Origin: GCA-002050365 sp038235165
Lineage (GTDB): Bacteria > Acidobacteriota > Blastocatellia > Pyrinomonadales > Pyrinomonadaceae
Length of the DNA: 64,000 nt
Assembly: GCA_038235165.1 (NCBI GenBank)
Contig: JBBSUG010000004.1
Span: 134,741 to 198,740 of the forward strand
Direction: 5' to 3'
A program made the translations under genes and the position numbers. The notes under the pieces were generated by a model. It made no database searches, was not told where the DNA came from, and saw only the letters and a program-made list of their open reading frames with translations. Position 1 is the stretch's first letter. Every line of letters starts with the position of its first letter. This document shows positions 1 through 9,297 of this stretch, piece by piece.

Positions 1-112
1 TGTTTAAAATTTGAAGTTGTTCGGGAGTCAGTGTGATTTCCATTGATGACAGATTATCTTGCAGTTGTTCGACTTTACTCGCGCCTAAAATTATTGAAGC
101 GTGCCTCTTTTG
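1..112 (-). pseudogene. C-terminal remnant of an aldo/keto reductase (runs off the left edge)
   Basis: The minus strand below the glucan synthase stop stays open, in the same frame as that gene, and encodes about 37 residues containing SIILGASKVEQLQDNL and ITLTPEQL. This is the familiar end of aldo/keto reductases: the NADP-binding strand and loop (GAS.. for the cofactor phosphate) followed by the last helix. A complete enzyme has about 310-330 residues, so about 260 N-terminal residues are missing. There is no start codon between the synthase stop and this segment, so it should not be translated on its own. The gene continues beyond position 1, so the 3' end cannot be seen. The family match is seen in the sequence; truncation by an old recombination is inferred. 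Confidence 0.7.
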
Positions 113-3100
113 TTATTTTATAGCTCCCATTGTAACAATAACTCGATGTGTTTGGCGGTCATCGGCGAGTAGAATAATTTTGTCGGTGATGATCTCGCCG
201 TCCATCTGCATTTTGGCTACGCCGCGATTGACACCAAGCGGATTTTCGACTTTTATTTCGTAAATCGTTTCGTTCCGGCGATAGGTGATTTCAAAATCGC
301 GCCAGCCGCGCGGAATGCACGGCTCGATTTTTAGAAACTTATTTTCAGTTAATTGGAAGCCGAGCATATTTTCGATGGCGGCGCGGTAAATCCAACCTGC
401 CGAACCCGTGTACCACGTCCAGCCGCCGCGTCCCGTGTGGGAAGATTGGGCGTAAACGTCGCCCGCCGCAACATACGGCTCGACTTTGTATCTGTGCAGT
501 CCGGCGCGAGTCGAAGCATGGCTGATCGGGTTGAGCAGAGCAAATAGTTCACCGGCTTTGTCGCCGTCGCCGAGCATCGCAAAAGCGATCAGCGTCCAAA
601 TCGCGGCGTGGGTATATTGCCCGCCGTTTTCGCGTACGCCGGGAAGGTAGCCTTTGATATAACCGGGTTCGAGCGCACTTTTATCGAACGGCGGCGTGAA
701 CAGCAGCACGAGTCCGTCGCCGCGTTTGACTAAATATTCGTCAACCGAAGCCATCGCCCGCGCCGCTTTATTCGGGTTTGCGCCGCCGGAAATGACGCTC
801 CACGACTGGGCGATGGAATCAATCCGGCACTCTTCATTCTGCACTGAACCGAGCGGCGTTCCGTCGTCAAAATAAGCGCGGCGATACCAATCGCCGTCCC
901 ACGCGTTTTCGTCGAGTGCGGTTTTCAGTTCTTCGATATGTTTGACATATTCGGTTTCGCGTTTTGTTTCTTCCCGTTCAGCGCAAAACGGCACAAAATC
1001 CGCCAGCGTGTTGAGCAGAAACCAGCCGACCCAGACGCTTTCACCTTTGCCTTCGTCGCCGACGCTGCTCATTCCGTCGTTCCAGTCGCCGATGCCCATC
1101 AGCGGTAACCCGTGAACGCCGACCGCTAAACTGCGGTCAATCGTCCGCGCACAATGTTCGAAAATCGTCGCCGTCTCCTCTGAAACAGACGGCTGCATAT
1201 ACGATTCGTGAACATCCGGGGATAACAGCGGAGCTTCGATAAACGTCACCTGTTCATCCAAAATTGCTTTGTCGCCGGTAATTTTTATATAGAAACTCGT
1301 CACGAACGGCAGCCACAGCAAATCGTCGGAAAAGCGTGTTCGCACGCCGCGTCCGGTCGGCGGATGCCACCAGTGCTGCACGTCACCCTCTTTGAATTGA
1401 CGGGCGGCGGCGCGAAGGATTTGGGCGCGGGCGATTTCCGGCTGGGCGTAAACGAGCGACATCACATCCTGTAATTGGTCGCGGAAGCCGTACGCGCCGC
1501 CCGATTGATAGAACGCCGAACGCGCCCAGATGCGGCAGACGAGCGATTGGTACAACAGCCAGCGGTTGACAATCGTGTTGAGTGCCGCGTCCGGTGTGCG
1601 AACCGTGATCGTGCCGAGCAGTTCGTCCCAGTATTTAATGACTTTCTCGAATTCTTCTTTGGCGGCGGCGAGATTGCGGAAACGTGAAATGATTTTTAAC
1701 GCTTCTTCTTTCGTGCCGGTTTCGCCGAGCAGAAAGACGATTTCGCGGGTTTCGTTCGGTTCGAGTTCGATGACGGTTTGCAGTGCGGCGCACGGGTCTA
1801 ACCCTGCGCCGCTGCGCCCCGACAAATTTTCGCGCCGTAGTGCTTCGGGGTTATTGAGACTTTTGTTTCTGCCGATAAATTCCTTGCGGTCACAGGTGGC
1901 GGAACTGACTTTTTCGCTGATCGCCGCAAATGCGATACGTTCGGCAAATTCGTTATTGTACGGGTTTTTCGCCAAAATACCGCCGCTTTCTTCGTCAATT
2001 TCCGTGATGATAAACGGCGCGTTGACGCTGCGCCGGAATCCCAGCACCAGTTCGTTGTAATATGTCAGCGACAGTGTTCGTTTGCGGTTCGTGCGGTTGT
2101 GCAGCCGCAGCAGCGAAATTTTGACCGGCTCGGCGAGCGGCACGAACATCATTAATTCCTGCGCGATGCCGTGACTCAGATGTTCAAAAATCGAATAACC
2201 CTGTCCGTGTTTGACGGCGTAGGGTTCGGTTTCACGAATCGGCAGCGGGGTCGGTGTCCAGGTCGTTCCGGTTTCTTCGTCGCGCAGATAAATTATTTCA
2301 CCCGGCGGGTCACTGACCGGATCGTTCGACCACGGCGTGATCTTATTTTCGCGGCTGTTGACCGACCACGTAAAGCCCGCGCCGGTTTCCGAAACCTGAA
2401 AGCCGAAAGCGTTTTCGTTAGCGATGACGTTAAGCCACGGCGCAGGTGTCCACTGTTTTTCGCCGATTAACGTAACATATTCTTTTCCTTCCTGCGCGAA
2501 ACCGCCGAGACCGTTGAAAAACGTCAGATCGGGCAGAGCCGCCGTCGGTTCAGGGTAAGAATGGGCGTAGCTACGGGCGTTGAAATTTTTCGGCAGTTCC
2601 GATTCGACGGGTTTTCGCAAAAGCTGGTCGCTGAAGTTTCCACGTTCGGTGACGATGACTGCCCGCGCGACCGTTTGCAGCAAAATCAAATCGGCTTCCG
2701 GCACCTGATCGGCGCGGCGCAGGAAAATTCCGCCGTTTTTATCCAGTAATGGCGATTCGTTGCTCGTCTGGATAAGCCGGACGAGTTCGTCCTGAAGCGA
2801 TTGAATATAACTCGGCGGATGATCGTTTAAAATCACCAAATCGAATTTCAGGTTTTTCAAACGCAGATATTCGTGCGCTTGAAGCAGTTGGCGAACGGAT
2901 GGCAAATCGTCAATATTGTTGATACGGACGAGAACAATCGGGAAATCGCCGCTGATGCCGTACGCCCACAAATTCGTCTGCGCTTTCGTGTTCATTGCGA
3001 GAACGTGCGGACGCGGGCGCAGCGACGGGTCTGAAAACAGGATGCGGGCGGCGAGCCGCTGAAACAAATGAGCGACTTCCGGGTCGAGATTGAGATGGCG

Positions 3101-6100
3101 CATTTCGACTTGCGAACGAGTCCAGGCGAGCGCGGCTTCGCGTTCAAACGTGCTGGGATCGTGGTATTTGTCGGCGAGCCGCTGCGCCTCTTCGATTGAT
3201 TCGGCGACGGCGGTCGAAAATGAAATGGAAACGGTTTGGTGAGGTTTGATAACGACGCGCCGCCGCAATGAAAAAATTGGGTCGAGAACCGCACCGACCG
3301 TGTTTGACAGCGGGCGGTCTTCGACGACGGCGAGCGGATCGAAGGTATTGTGTCCGCGACCCAAAAACCGGGCGCGGTCTGTTTCATACTGCACCGCGCC
3401 GACGGTTTCGCCTTCAGTCGCCATCGTGTGAATTGCCCAAACAGGTTTGTCTTTTTCAGCCCGCGGGCGGCGTTTGGCGATCAATGAATTTTCGGCGGCG
3501 TAAAACTCGGTTTCGATAAACAGATTGCTGAATGCCGGGTGCGCCGCGTCCGCTGCCGGTGTAACAAGTACGATTTCGGCATAGCTCGTCACCTCAATTT
3601 CCCGCACTCTCGATGATTGATTGGAAATTGAAACGCGGCGAATTTCGGCGTTGTCTTCCGGTGACACGATAATTTCCGTGCGCGTCGTCAAACCGAGTTC
3701 GCTGCGCGTGATGACGATTTTGTCTTCGGAGAAGGCGGCTTCGTATTTTTTCGAGATGCGCCGCGTCGGTTGAAAACCGCTTGACCAAACGGTGCCGGTC
3801 GAAACGTCGCGCAGATAAATAAACGCGCCCCGGTCGTCGCACGTCGCATCTTCCGACCAGCGCGTGACTGCCAGATCGCCGCACATCGAATAACCGCCGC
3901 CCGCCGCCGTCATCATCAGTGAATACTTGCCGTTTGACAGAATCTGTGTGCGCGGAGTCGGCAAATTCGGCGTGTCGAAAATGCGCGTTACGCGTCCCGA
4001 AAGTTGCCGCACGACGCGACCCGACAAAACCTCTTCGGCGCGCGGATGATGCGCGGCGACTCCGCCCGGAACTCGTTCCTGCAGCAATAGTTCGGTTGCC
4101 TGCACGAGCGGTTCGCTGTGAAAACGCTGCTGCATCACGTTGTCGTGCAGCAGATTATCGAGCGCGACTAGAATCATTCCCTGATGATGCGCCATAAATG
4201 CTTTGATAATGGCGAAATCAGTATTCGGCGGCAGACGTTCCGGCGTGTAATCGACCGATTCGTAAAAGCCGAATCGCCCCATCACACCATTTTTCGCCAA
4301 AGTCTGAAAATTTTCCAGTGCGGGCAGCGGTGAAATTTGTGCGGCGAGCGCGGTTGAATAAGGCGAGACGACCAAATCTTCGCTCAATCCGCGTTTTAAG
4401 CCGAGACCGGGAATGCCGAACGGCGCGTATTGATAATTAAACTGCAAATCGCGGGCATTGTAAGCCGCTTCGGACACGCCCCACGGAACTTTATTTTTTG
4501 CGCCGTATTCGATTTGCCGCGCAACAATCGCTTTATAAGTTTCGTCGAGCAGCGTTTTGTCGTAATCGCGCATTATCAGAATCGGCATCAGGTATTCAAA
4601 CATCGTCGCCGTCCACGAAATCAAAGCGCGGCTGCCGTCAACCGGAGTCAGGGCGCGACCGAGTCGAAACCAGTGTTCCTGCGGCGCGTCGCCCTTGGCA
4701 ATGGCGACAAAACTCGCCAGCCGCGATTCGGAGGCGAGCAGATCGTAAAATGAATTGTCCGGTTTTTCAGCGTCAACATTGTAGCCGATGACGAAAACTT
4801 TGCGCTTTTTATCGAGCAGAAAACCGAAATCCATCTCTTCGACCAATTGATCGCTTTTCAAAGCGATCTCGTTCAATTCGGCGAGCGTGTTGGCGGCAAT
4901 GATCGCGGCGGTTCTGACGGAATTGGCGAAACTCTCAAACGCGGACAAATCAATTTGCCCGTTTTTGACCCTGATGTTTTCTTTCAAACTCATCAGCCGA
5001 ATTTGTACGGCTTCGTAAATTTCAGTCAGTTCGGCGAGCGACGGGAACAGTTTGAGGAAACCGCCAATTTCGTTCCAGTCATTTTGCAAATCGGGAAAGT
5101 CGCGGCTGACGGTTTCTTCCAATTTCAAATAATCGGCATTATTCCACGGGAAAAATGTTTCGATGTCGCGCAGGTAAGCCCGTGTTTGGTACAGCAAATC
5201 CGCCGACCAAAACCGCAGTTCTTTGTAATGTAAGTCGCCGTGTTCCTGTGCCAGTGCGCTCGTCATATCCGTGATAATCAACGATTGTGTCTGGAGACTT
5301 TCGAGCATTTTCTTCCACGACTGCACCGCCGCGTCCGGCGGAGTTTTCAGGATTTCAGCGCAGTCGTCAATTTCTTTGAGCAAATCTTTGATCGTGACGG
5401 ATGATGTCCGCTGGCGCACGACGTTGATTTGTGCCGCTTCCTCGCGCATCAGCAGAACGGTGTCGGTCAATCCTTCGACGATGCGGGTGTCGAAAAGGTT
5501 TTTGCCGGTAATCTCAAGCACCGACTGTTTGACGGCGAGCAGATGTCCGGCGAGATTTCCGCTGTCAACCGTCGAAATATAGCGCGGATTGAGCGGCGCG
5601 AGGTTTTGCGTGTCGTACCAGTTGTAAAATTGTCCGCGATATTTTTCTAATTTTTCGAGCGTGTCGAAGGTAAAACGCAGCCGTTCGGTCAGTTCGAGCG
5701 TGCCGAGATAACCGAAATCGTGCGCCGCGACGGTTGACAGCAAAAGCATTCCCATATTCGTCGGCGATGTGCGGTGCGCGATGACGGGTTCGGGGTCTTC
5801 CTGAAAGTTATCGGGCGGCAGCCAGTTGTCGTCATCACCGACGAAAGTTTCAAAAAATCGCCACGTTCGCCGCGCGATCAGCCGCGCCGTTTGGATTTGA
5901 ACCGGCGACAACTTAACCCGCTCCGTTTTCGCCGGACGGCTGATGCGATACATTATCAGCGGCGACAAAAGCCACGCCAGCAAAAACGGCGCGGCGACGA
6001 TTAACGCCGCCGGACGCAGCCACAAAATCAGCGCGAAACTGATGACGGTTAAAATTATCGCCGACCGCATCGAACGCAGAAAAGATGCCTGATCGTACGG

Positions 6101-8914
6101 GTTTTCGCGCTCGGACTGTGCGGCAGTCGTCCATTCAAGCAGATTTTTCCGCGAAATGAATTTGCGGTAGAGTGTTCGCGTGACCGCATCAGTTTTCAAA
6201 TACGCCTGATGCGCGATGGACGCGCCTGCCAGCAAAACCTGCGCCGTGTTGGTGCGAATGTCGCCCCACAAACTCCAAAAATGACTCGTCCACGGAACGC
6301 CTTTCGGGTGCGTCAATAAATTGGTTGTCAGATGCGTATAAATCGGGAAAGCCAGTTCGATTAAAATGAACAGCGTCCACAAAAAAGGCGAACCGGGAAT
6401 GATCGTCCACACCGCCAGCAGCCACAAAAAGATCGTCGGCGCGACCAGACTGCGGCGCAGGTTGTCGAGAATTTTCCAGCGCGCAATGAGCGGCAGATGA
6501 TTTCTGACCGTTTTGCCGTCGGCGTTTTTAACATACGGGAAAATCCAGCGCGCGATCTGCCAGTCGCCGCGCACCCAGCGATGGGCGCGTTGGGCGAAAC
6601 TGTCGTAAAAAGTCGGGAAATCGTCGAGCAGTTCGATGTTTGAAACCAGACCGCAGCGGGCATATAAACCTTCAAAAAGATCGTGGCTCAAAATCGAATT
6701 TTCCGGGACGCGCCCCGCCAGTGATTTCTCGAAAGCGTCAACGTCGTAAAGCCCTTTGCCGGTGAAACTGCCTTCGCCGAACAGGTCTTGGTAAACATCC
6801 GACGAAGCCGTCGTGTACGGGTCAATTCCCGTGTTGCCGGAAAAGATTTGAGCGAATCGCGAACGCGCCGCACTGGTCAAGGAAATGCTCACGCGCGGCT
6901 GCAAAATGCCGTAGCCTTCGGTGACGCGCTTTAATTTTTCGTCGAAATGCGGACGATTGAGCGGATGAACGGCAATGCCGATCAGTTTTCGCGCCGCATC
7001 GCGCGGAAGCTGCGTGTCGGAATCAAGCGTGATGACGTATTTTATTTGTTTGAGAAACTTTTTGTCCGCCGCTTCGCTGACAAAGCTCGTCTTTTTCGCG
7101 CCGCGCAGCAAAGCGTTAAATTCCTGTAATTTACCGCGTTTACGTTCCCAACCCATCCATCTGCGCTCGCTTTCGTTCCATAACCGGCGGCGCAGAAAAA
7201 CGTAAAACTTCCGGTCGCTGCCTTTATTGTGTTTCTCGTTCAGGATTTCAACGCCGCGCATCGCCGCGTCGAAAATCTCGTCGTCGAGCGGCATTTCTTC
7301 GGTTGGTGCGTCCGTAAAATCGCCGAGCAGTGCAAAATACAAATTTTTGTCCTGATTGGCGAGATAGTAAACTTCCAGTTTTTCGAGCAGTTCCCGAACT
7401 GCCGCCGCGCTCGAAAAAAGAGTCGGGACAACGACCATCGTCCGCGCCTCGTCCGGCACTGCCGCCGCCGTATCCATCTGCGGCAAAACGCGCGGCGGAA
7501 TAAAAATCGTAAAATCGAAATTTAGAACGCTCAACGCCAAATCGCTGACCGGAATGAGCGAAAGCACGGCGAACAAAACAAGCAGCGGCAGACCCGCCCC
7601 GAAATGCGCCGCCGCGCTGATGAGCAAAATTAAAATCAGTATTGTCAAAAACCCGGTCAAACCGAGATAAACGGCGGTCGGGTAATTTACGACAAATCGC
7701 TTGACCGATTCGGCAAGACGCGGGCGATAGCCGAATTCATTTTCGAGTTCGGTGAGTCCGTCGCCGATCAAATAATAGCCGATGTGTGAATGCCGCTGGT
7801 CTTTCGGATACGCTTTGTGCGCTTTTTTCGATAGTTCGACGACGTTGCGACCGACTTCCAATTCGTCCGATTTTGTTCGTTTAGCGACGCGTTCGATCAC
7901 GTCGCGGTAACGGTCGCGGGTGACAAAATCCATTCCCGCGTAGATCTTCGCCGCGTCCCGTCTCAAAATCGGGTCAATCAAACTGACGCTCTCGAAAAAA
8001 TCGCGCCAGTCGAGCGTTGAAAGCAGACGCATACTCGTGATGATATTGCCGACCGTGATCTGCATCGCCGCCTGCCGCTGGTGTTCCAATCGAACGATTT
8101 GTTCGCTGCTCTCGTTTTTCTTGGCAAGCTGCTGTTCCAGCCAGTCGAACGCCGGATTGATGGACGGGTCTTGTTCACGCAGACGGAGGGCAAGCTGCGC
8201 GATAAAAGCGTGACCGAATTTTTTGCGTTTTCCCAAATTTTCAGCCATCATCGGCATTATCTCGTCCGGCTGATTTTCGGCGAGTTTGAGCAGGTTGTCG
8301 GCGAGTGCGTCGGCTGCGTCGCGTTCGCCGCGGGCAGTGACGATGAGCTGCGCCAATCGCCGCAAATTCTCGACCAGTGCGACCCGCAGCGTAATTGCCG
8401 TCGCCCACAATTCGCCGATGGTCAGCGGCGTAACTTTTTGATACGCCGCCAGAAAGCGTTCGAGCGTTTCGGATTCCAGACGACTGTCGGTGTGCGCGAT
8501 AATCGCCAGCGCGACGGCGTAAATGCGCGGATATCCGGCGAGTTCGCCGCCCGTCAGTTTCGGCAGTTCACGGTAAAAACTGCGCGGTAAATCTTCCCGA
8601 ACTTCGCGTAACTGCTCTTCGACGATGTGGAAATTGTCAATCAGCCATTCCGCCGCCGGCGAAATAGCGCGTCCGCTGCGAATCGCCTCCGCCAGCGAAC
8701 CATACGCCGCCACGAGAACTTTCCCGTTATCATCGAGACGCGGCAGCAGCTTGCGAAAAGTTTTCGGCTGGGCGATATTTCGGTGATCTTCGGCAAGCGG
8801 GACGGCGAACTGCTCGAGCCGTTCGACGCTGAACAATTCGCCGCGAATCGGCTCGTTGTCATTGCTCCTCGTGTTTAGAAAGGTTCTTATTTTGAGTTCT
8901 GAAAATTTTTTCAT
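113..8914 (-). CDS. ndvB: Cyclic beta-1,2-glucan synthase (NdvB/ChvB-like, GT84 + GH94)
   Basis: Giant inner-membrane enzyme of 2933 residues, the usual size for the family, which builds linear beta-1,2-glucan from UDP-glucose and cyclises it. Domains in order: a helical N-terminal region; membrane segments near residues 420-460; a GT2/GT84 glycosyltransferase with LDSDTQLP near 628 and the RWVRGDWQ motif near 780; further membrane segments to about 1000; a glucoamylase-like middle region; two carbohydrate-binding-like repeats; and a GH94 phosphorylase-like domain with the hallmark GIGDWNDGM near 2608, whose Asp is the catalytic acid and which sets chain length. The ATG at 8914 follows a weak AGG and a plausible promoter. 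In Alpha- and Gammaproteobacteria the product is a periplasmic osmoregulated glucan; a similar role here is inferred. Only the broken aldo/keto reductase follows it. Confidence 0.93.
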   Translation of the reverse strand: MKKFSELKIRTFLNTRSNDNEPIRGELFSVERLEQFAVPLAEDHRNIAQPKTFRKLLPRLDDNGKVLVAAYGSLAEAIRSGRAISPAAEWLIDNFHIVEEQLREVREDLPRSFYRELPKLTGGELAGYPRIYAVALAIIAHTDSRLESETLERFLAAYQKVTPLTIGELWATAITLRVALVENLRRLAQLIVTARGERDAADALADNLLKLAENQPDEIMPMMAENLGKRKKFGHAFIAQLALRLREQDPSINPAFDWLEQQLAKKNESSEQIVRLEHQRQAAMQITVGNIITSMRLLSTLDWRDFFESVSLIDPILRRDAAKIYAGMDFVTRDRYRDVIERVAKRTKSDELEVGRNVVELSKKAHKAYPKDQRHSHIGYYLIGDGLTELENEFGYRPRLAESVKRFVVNYPTAVYLGLTGFLTILILILLISAAAHFGAGLPLLVLFAVLSLIPVSDLALSVLNFDFTIFIPPRVLPQMDTAAAVPDEARTMVVVPTLFSSAAAVRELLEKLEVYYLANQDKNLYFALLGDFTDAPTEEMPLDDEIFDAAMRGVEILNEKHNKGSDRKFYVFLRRRLWNESERRWMGWERKRGKLQEFNALLRGAKKTSFVSEAADKKFLKQIKYVITLDSDTQLPRDAARKLIGIAVHPLNRPHFDEKLKRVTEGYGILQPRVSISLTSAARSRFAQIFSGNTGIDPYTTASSDVYQDLFGEGSFTGKGLYDVDAFEKSLAGRVPENSILSHDLFEGLYARCGLVSNIELLDDFPTFYDSFAQRAHRWVRGDWQIARWIFPYVKNADGKTVRNHLPLIARWKILDNLRRSLVAPTIFLWLLAVWTIIPGSPFLWTLFILIELAFPIYTHLTTNLLTHPKGVPWTSHFWSLWGDIRTNTAQVLLAGASIAHQAYLKTDAVTRTLYRKFISRKNLLEWTTAAQSERENPYDQASFLRSMRSAIILTVISFALILWLRPAALIVAAPFLLAWLLSPLIMYRISRPAKTERVKLSPVQIQTARLIARRTWRFFETFVGDDDNWLPPDNFQEDPEPVIAHRTSPTNMGMLLLSTVAAHDFGYLGTLELTERLRFTFDTLEKLEKYRGQFYNWYDTQNLAPLNPRYISTVDSGNLAGHLLAVKQSVLEITGKNLFDTRIVEGLTDTVLLMREEAAQINVVRQRTSSVTIKDLLKEIDDCAEILKTPPDAAVQSWKKMLESLQTQSLIITDMTSALAQEHGDLHYKELRFWSADLLYQTRAYLRDIETFFPWNNADYLKLEETVSRDFPDLQNDWNEIGGFLKLFPSLAELTEIYEAVQIRLMSLKENIRVKNGQIDLSAFESFANSVRTAAIIAANTLAELNEIALKSDQLVEEMDFGFLLDKKRKVFVIGYNVDAEKPDNSFYDLLASESRLASFVAIAKGDAPQEHWFRLGRALTPVDGSRALISWTATMFEYLMPILIMRDYDKTLLDETYKAIVARQIEYGAKNKVPWGVSEAAYNARDLQFNYQYAPFGIPGLGLKRGLSEDLVVSPYSTALAAQISPLPALENFQTLAKNGVMGRFGFYESVDYTPERLPPNTDFAIIKAFMAHHQGMILVALDNLLHDNVMQQRFHSEPLVQATELLLQERVPGGVAAHHPRAEEVLSGRVVRQLSGRVTRIFDTPNLPTPRTQILSNGKYSLMMTAAGGGYSMCGDLAVTRWSEDATCDDRGAFIYLRDVSTGTVWSSGFQPTRRISKKYEAAFSEDKIVITRSELGLTTRTEIIVSPEDNAEIRRVSISNQSSRVREIEVTSYAEIVLVTPAADAAHPAFSNLFIETEFYAAENSLIAKRRPRAEKDKPVWAIHTMATEGETVGAVQYETDRARFLGRGHNTFDPLAVVEDRPLSNTVGAVLDPIFSLRRRVVIKPHQTVSISFSTAVAESIEEAQRLADKYHDPSTFEREAALAWTRSQVEMRHLNLDPEVAHLFQRLAARILFSDPSLRPRPHVLAMNTKAQTNLWAYGISGDFPIVLVRINNIDDLPSVRQLLQAHEYLRLKNLKFDLVILNDHPPSYIQSLQDELVRLIQTSNESPLLDKNGGIFLRRADQVPEADLILLQTVARAVIVTERGNFSDQLLRKPVESELPKNFNARSYAHSYPEPTAALPDLTFFNGLGGFAQEGKEYVTLIGEKQWTPAPWLNVIANENAFGFQVSETGAGFTWSVNSRENKITPWSNDPVSDPPGEIIYLRDEETGTTWTPTPLPIRETEPYAVKHGQGYSIFEHLSHGIAQELMMFVPLAEPVKISLLRLHNRTNRKRTLSLTYYNELVLGFRRSVNAPFIITEIDEESGGILAKNPYNNEFAERIAFAAISEKVSSATCDRKEFIGRNKSLNNPEALRRENLSGRSGAGLDPCAALQTVIELEPNETREIVFLLGETGTKEEALKIISRFRNLAAAKEEFEKVIKYWDELLGTITVRTPDAALNTIVNRWLLYQSLVCRIWARSAFYQSGGAYGFRDQLQDVMSLVYAQPEIARAQILRAAARQFKEGDVQHWWHPPTGRGVRTRFSDDLLWLPFVTSFYIKITGDKAILDEQVTFIEAPLLSPDVHESYMQPSVSEETATIFEHCARTIDRSLAVGVHGLPLMGIGDWNDGMSSVGDEGKGESVWVGWFLLNTLADFVPFCAEREETKRETEYVKHIEELKTALDENAWDGDWYRRAYFDDGTPLGSVQNEECRIDSIAQSWSVISGGANPNKAARAMASVDEYLVKRGDGLVLLFTPPFDKSALEPGYIKGYLPGVRENGGQYTHAAIWTLIAFAMLGDGDKAGELFALLNPISHASTRAGLHRYKVEPYVAAGDVYAQSSHTGRGGWTWYTGSAGWIYRAAIENMLGFQLTENKFLKIEPCIPRGWRDFEITYRRNETIYEIKVENPLGVNRGVAKMQMDGEIITDKIILLADDRQTHRVIVTMGAIK

Positions 8915-8943
8915 TGTTGCCTGTTTAATTCTATTTGGTCTAT

Positions 8944-8971
8944 TTTATACATTTTCAGAGATTTAAGTAAA
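8944..8971 (-). promoter_or_regulatory. Candidate sigma70 promoter of the glucan synthase gene
   Basis: On the minus strand TTTACT (8966-8971) and TATAAA (8944-8949) are separated by 16 bases, a near-consensus -35/-10 pair placed about 30 bases before the ATG at 8914. Called from the match and position only. Confidence 0.4.
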
Positions 8972-9165
8972 AAATATCGCTTTCGATTTTTGCGCCGTCC
9001 GCGCCGAGTCGCCGAGATGCTTTGAAAAAATAATCTTGATTGACAACCGATGAACGATTTCGCCGGTAGAAACTTTTGTTTTGCTTCGGCTAAATCTAAT
9101 TTCACCGCGTCTAATACGGCTAGAAATATTATTTACAAAATTTCTTCAATTCGTTTAACTTTAAC

Positions 9166-9195
9166 TTGTATTTTATGAGTGTTCTTCTGTACACT
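9166..9195 (+). promoter_or_regulatory. Weak candidate promoter of the DUF1800-DUF1501 operon
   Basis: TTGTAT (9166-9171) and TACACT (9190-9195) are 18 bases apart, about 100 bases before the DUF1800 start codon. The match is moderate and the surrounding DNA is AT-rich, so chance occurrence is possible. Confidence 0.25.
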
Positions 9196-9297
9196 GTTTG
9201 AACAAACGTGATTAACGGTGTTTTTCCGATCTGCCGTTAAAAGTTGACTCCCTAAAAATCAAAAAAGTTTGGCAGGAAAATCTAGGAGGAAAGGGTT

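Larger units (their letters stand above)
8915..9297. other. Divergent intergenic region between ndvB and the DUF1800 gene
   Basis: This 383-base AT-rich stretch separates two divergently transcribed genes. It holds the candidate promoter of the glucan synthase near the left side, a weaker candidate promoter for the DUF1800 gene near the right side, and a strong ribosome-binding site (AGGAGGAAAG) ending a few bases before the ATG at 9298. I see no convincing gene, hairpin terminator or repeat in the remainder. Confidence 0.5.

Noticed and set aside
1475..8878. Many plus-strand open frames of 60-176 codons opposite the glucan synthase gene
   Set aside because: They are antisense shadows of a long GC-rich coding region: arginine-rich, no family motif, no ribosome-binding sites.
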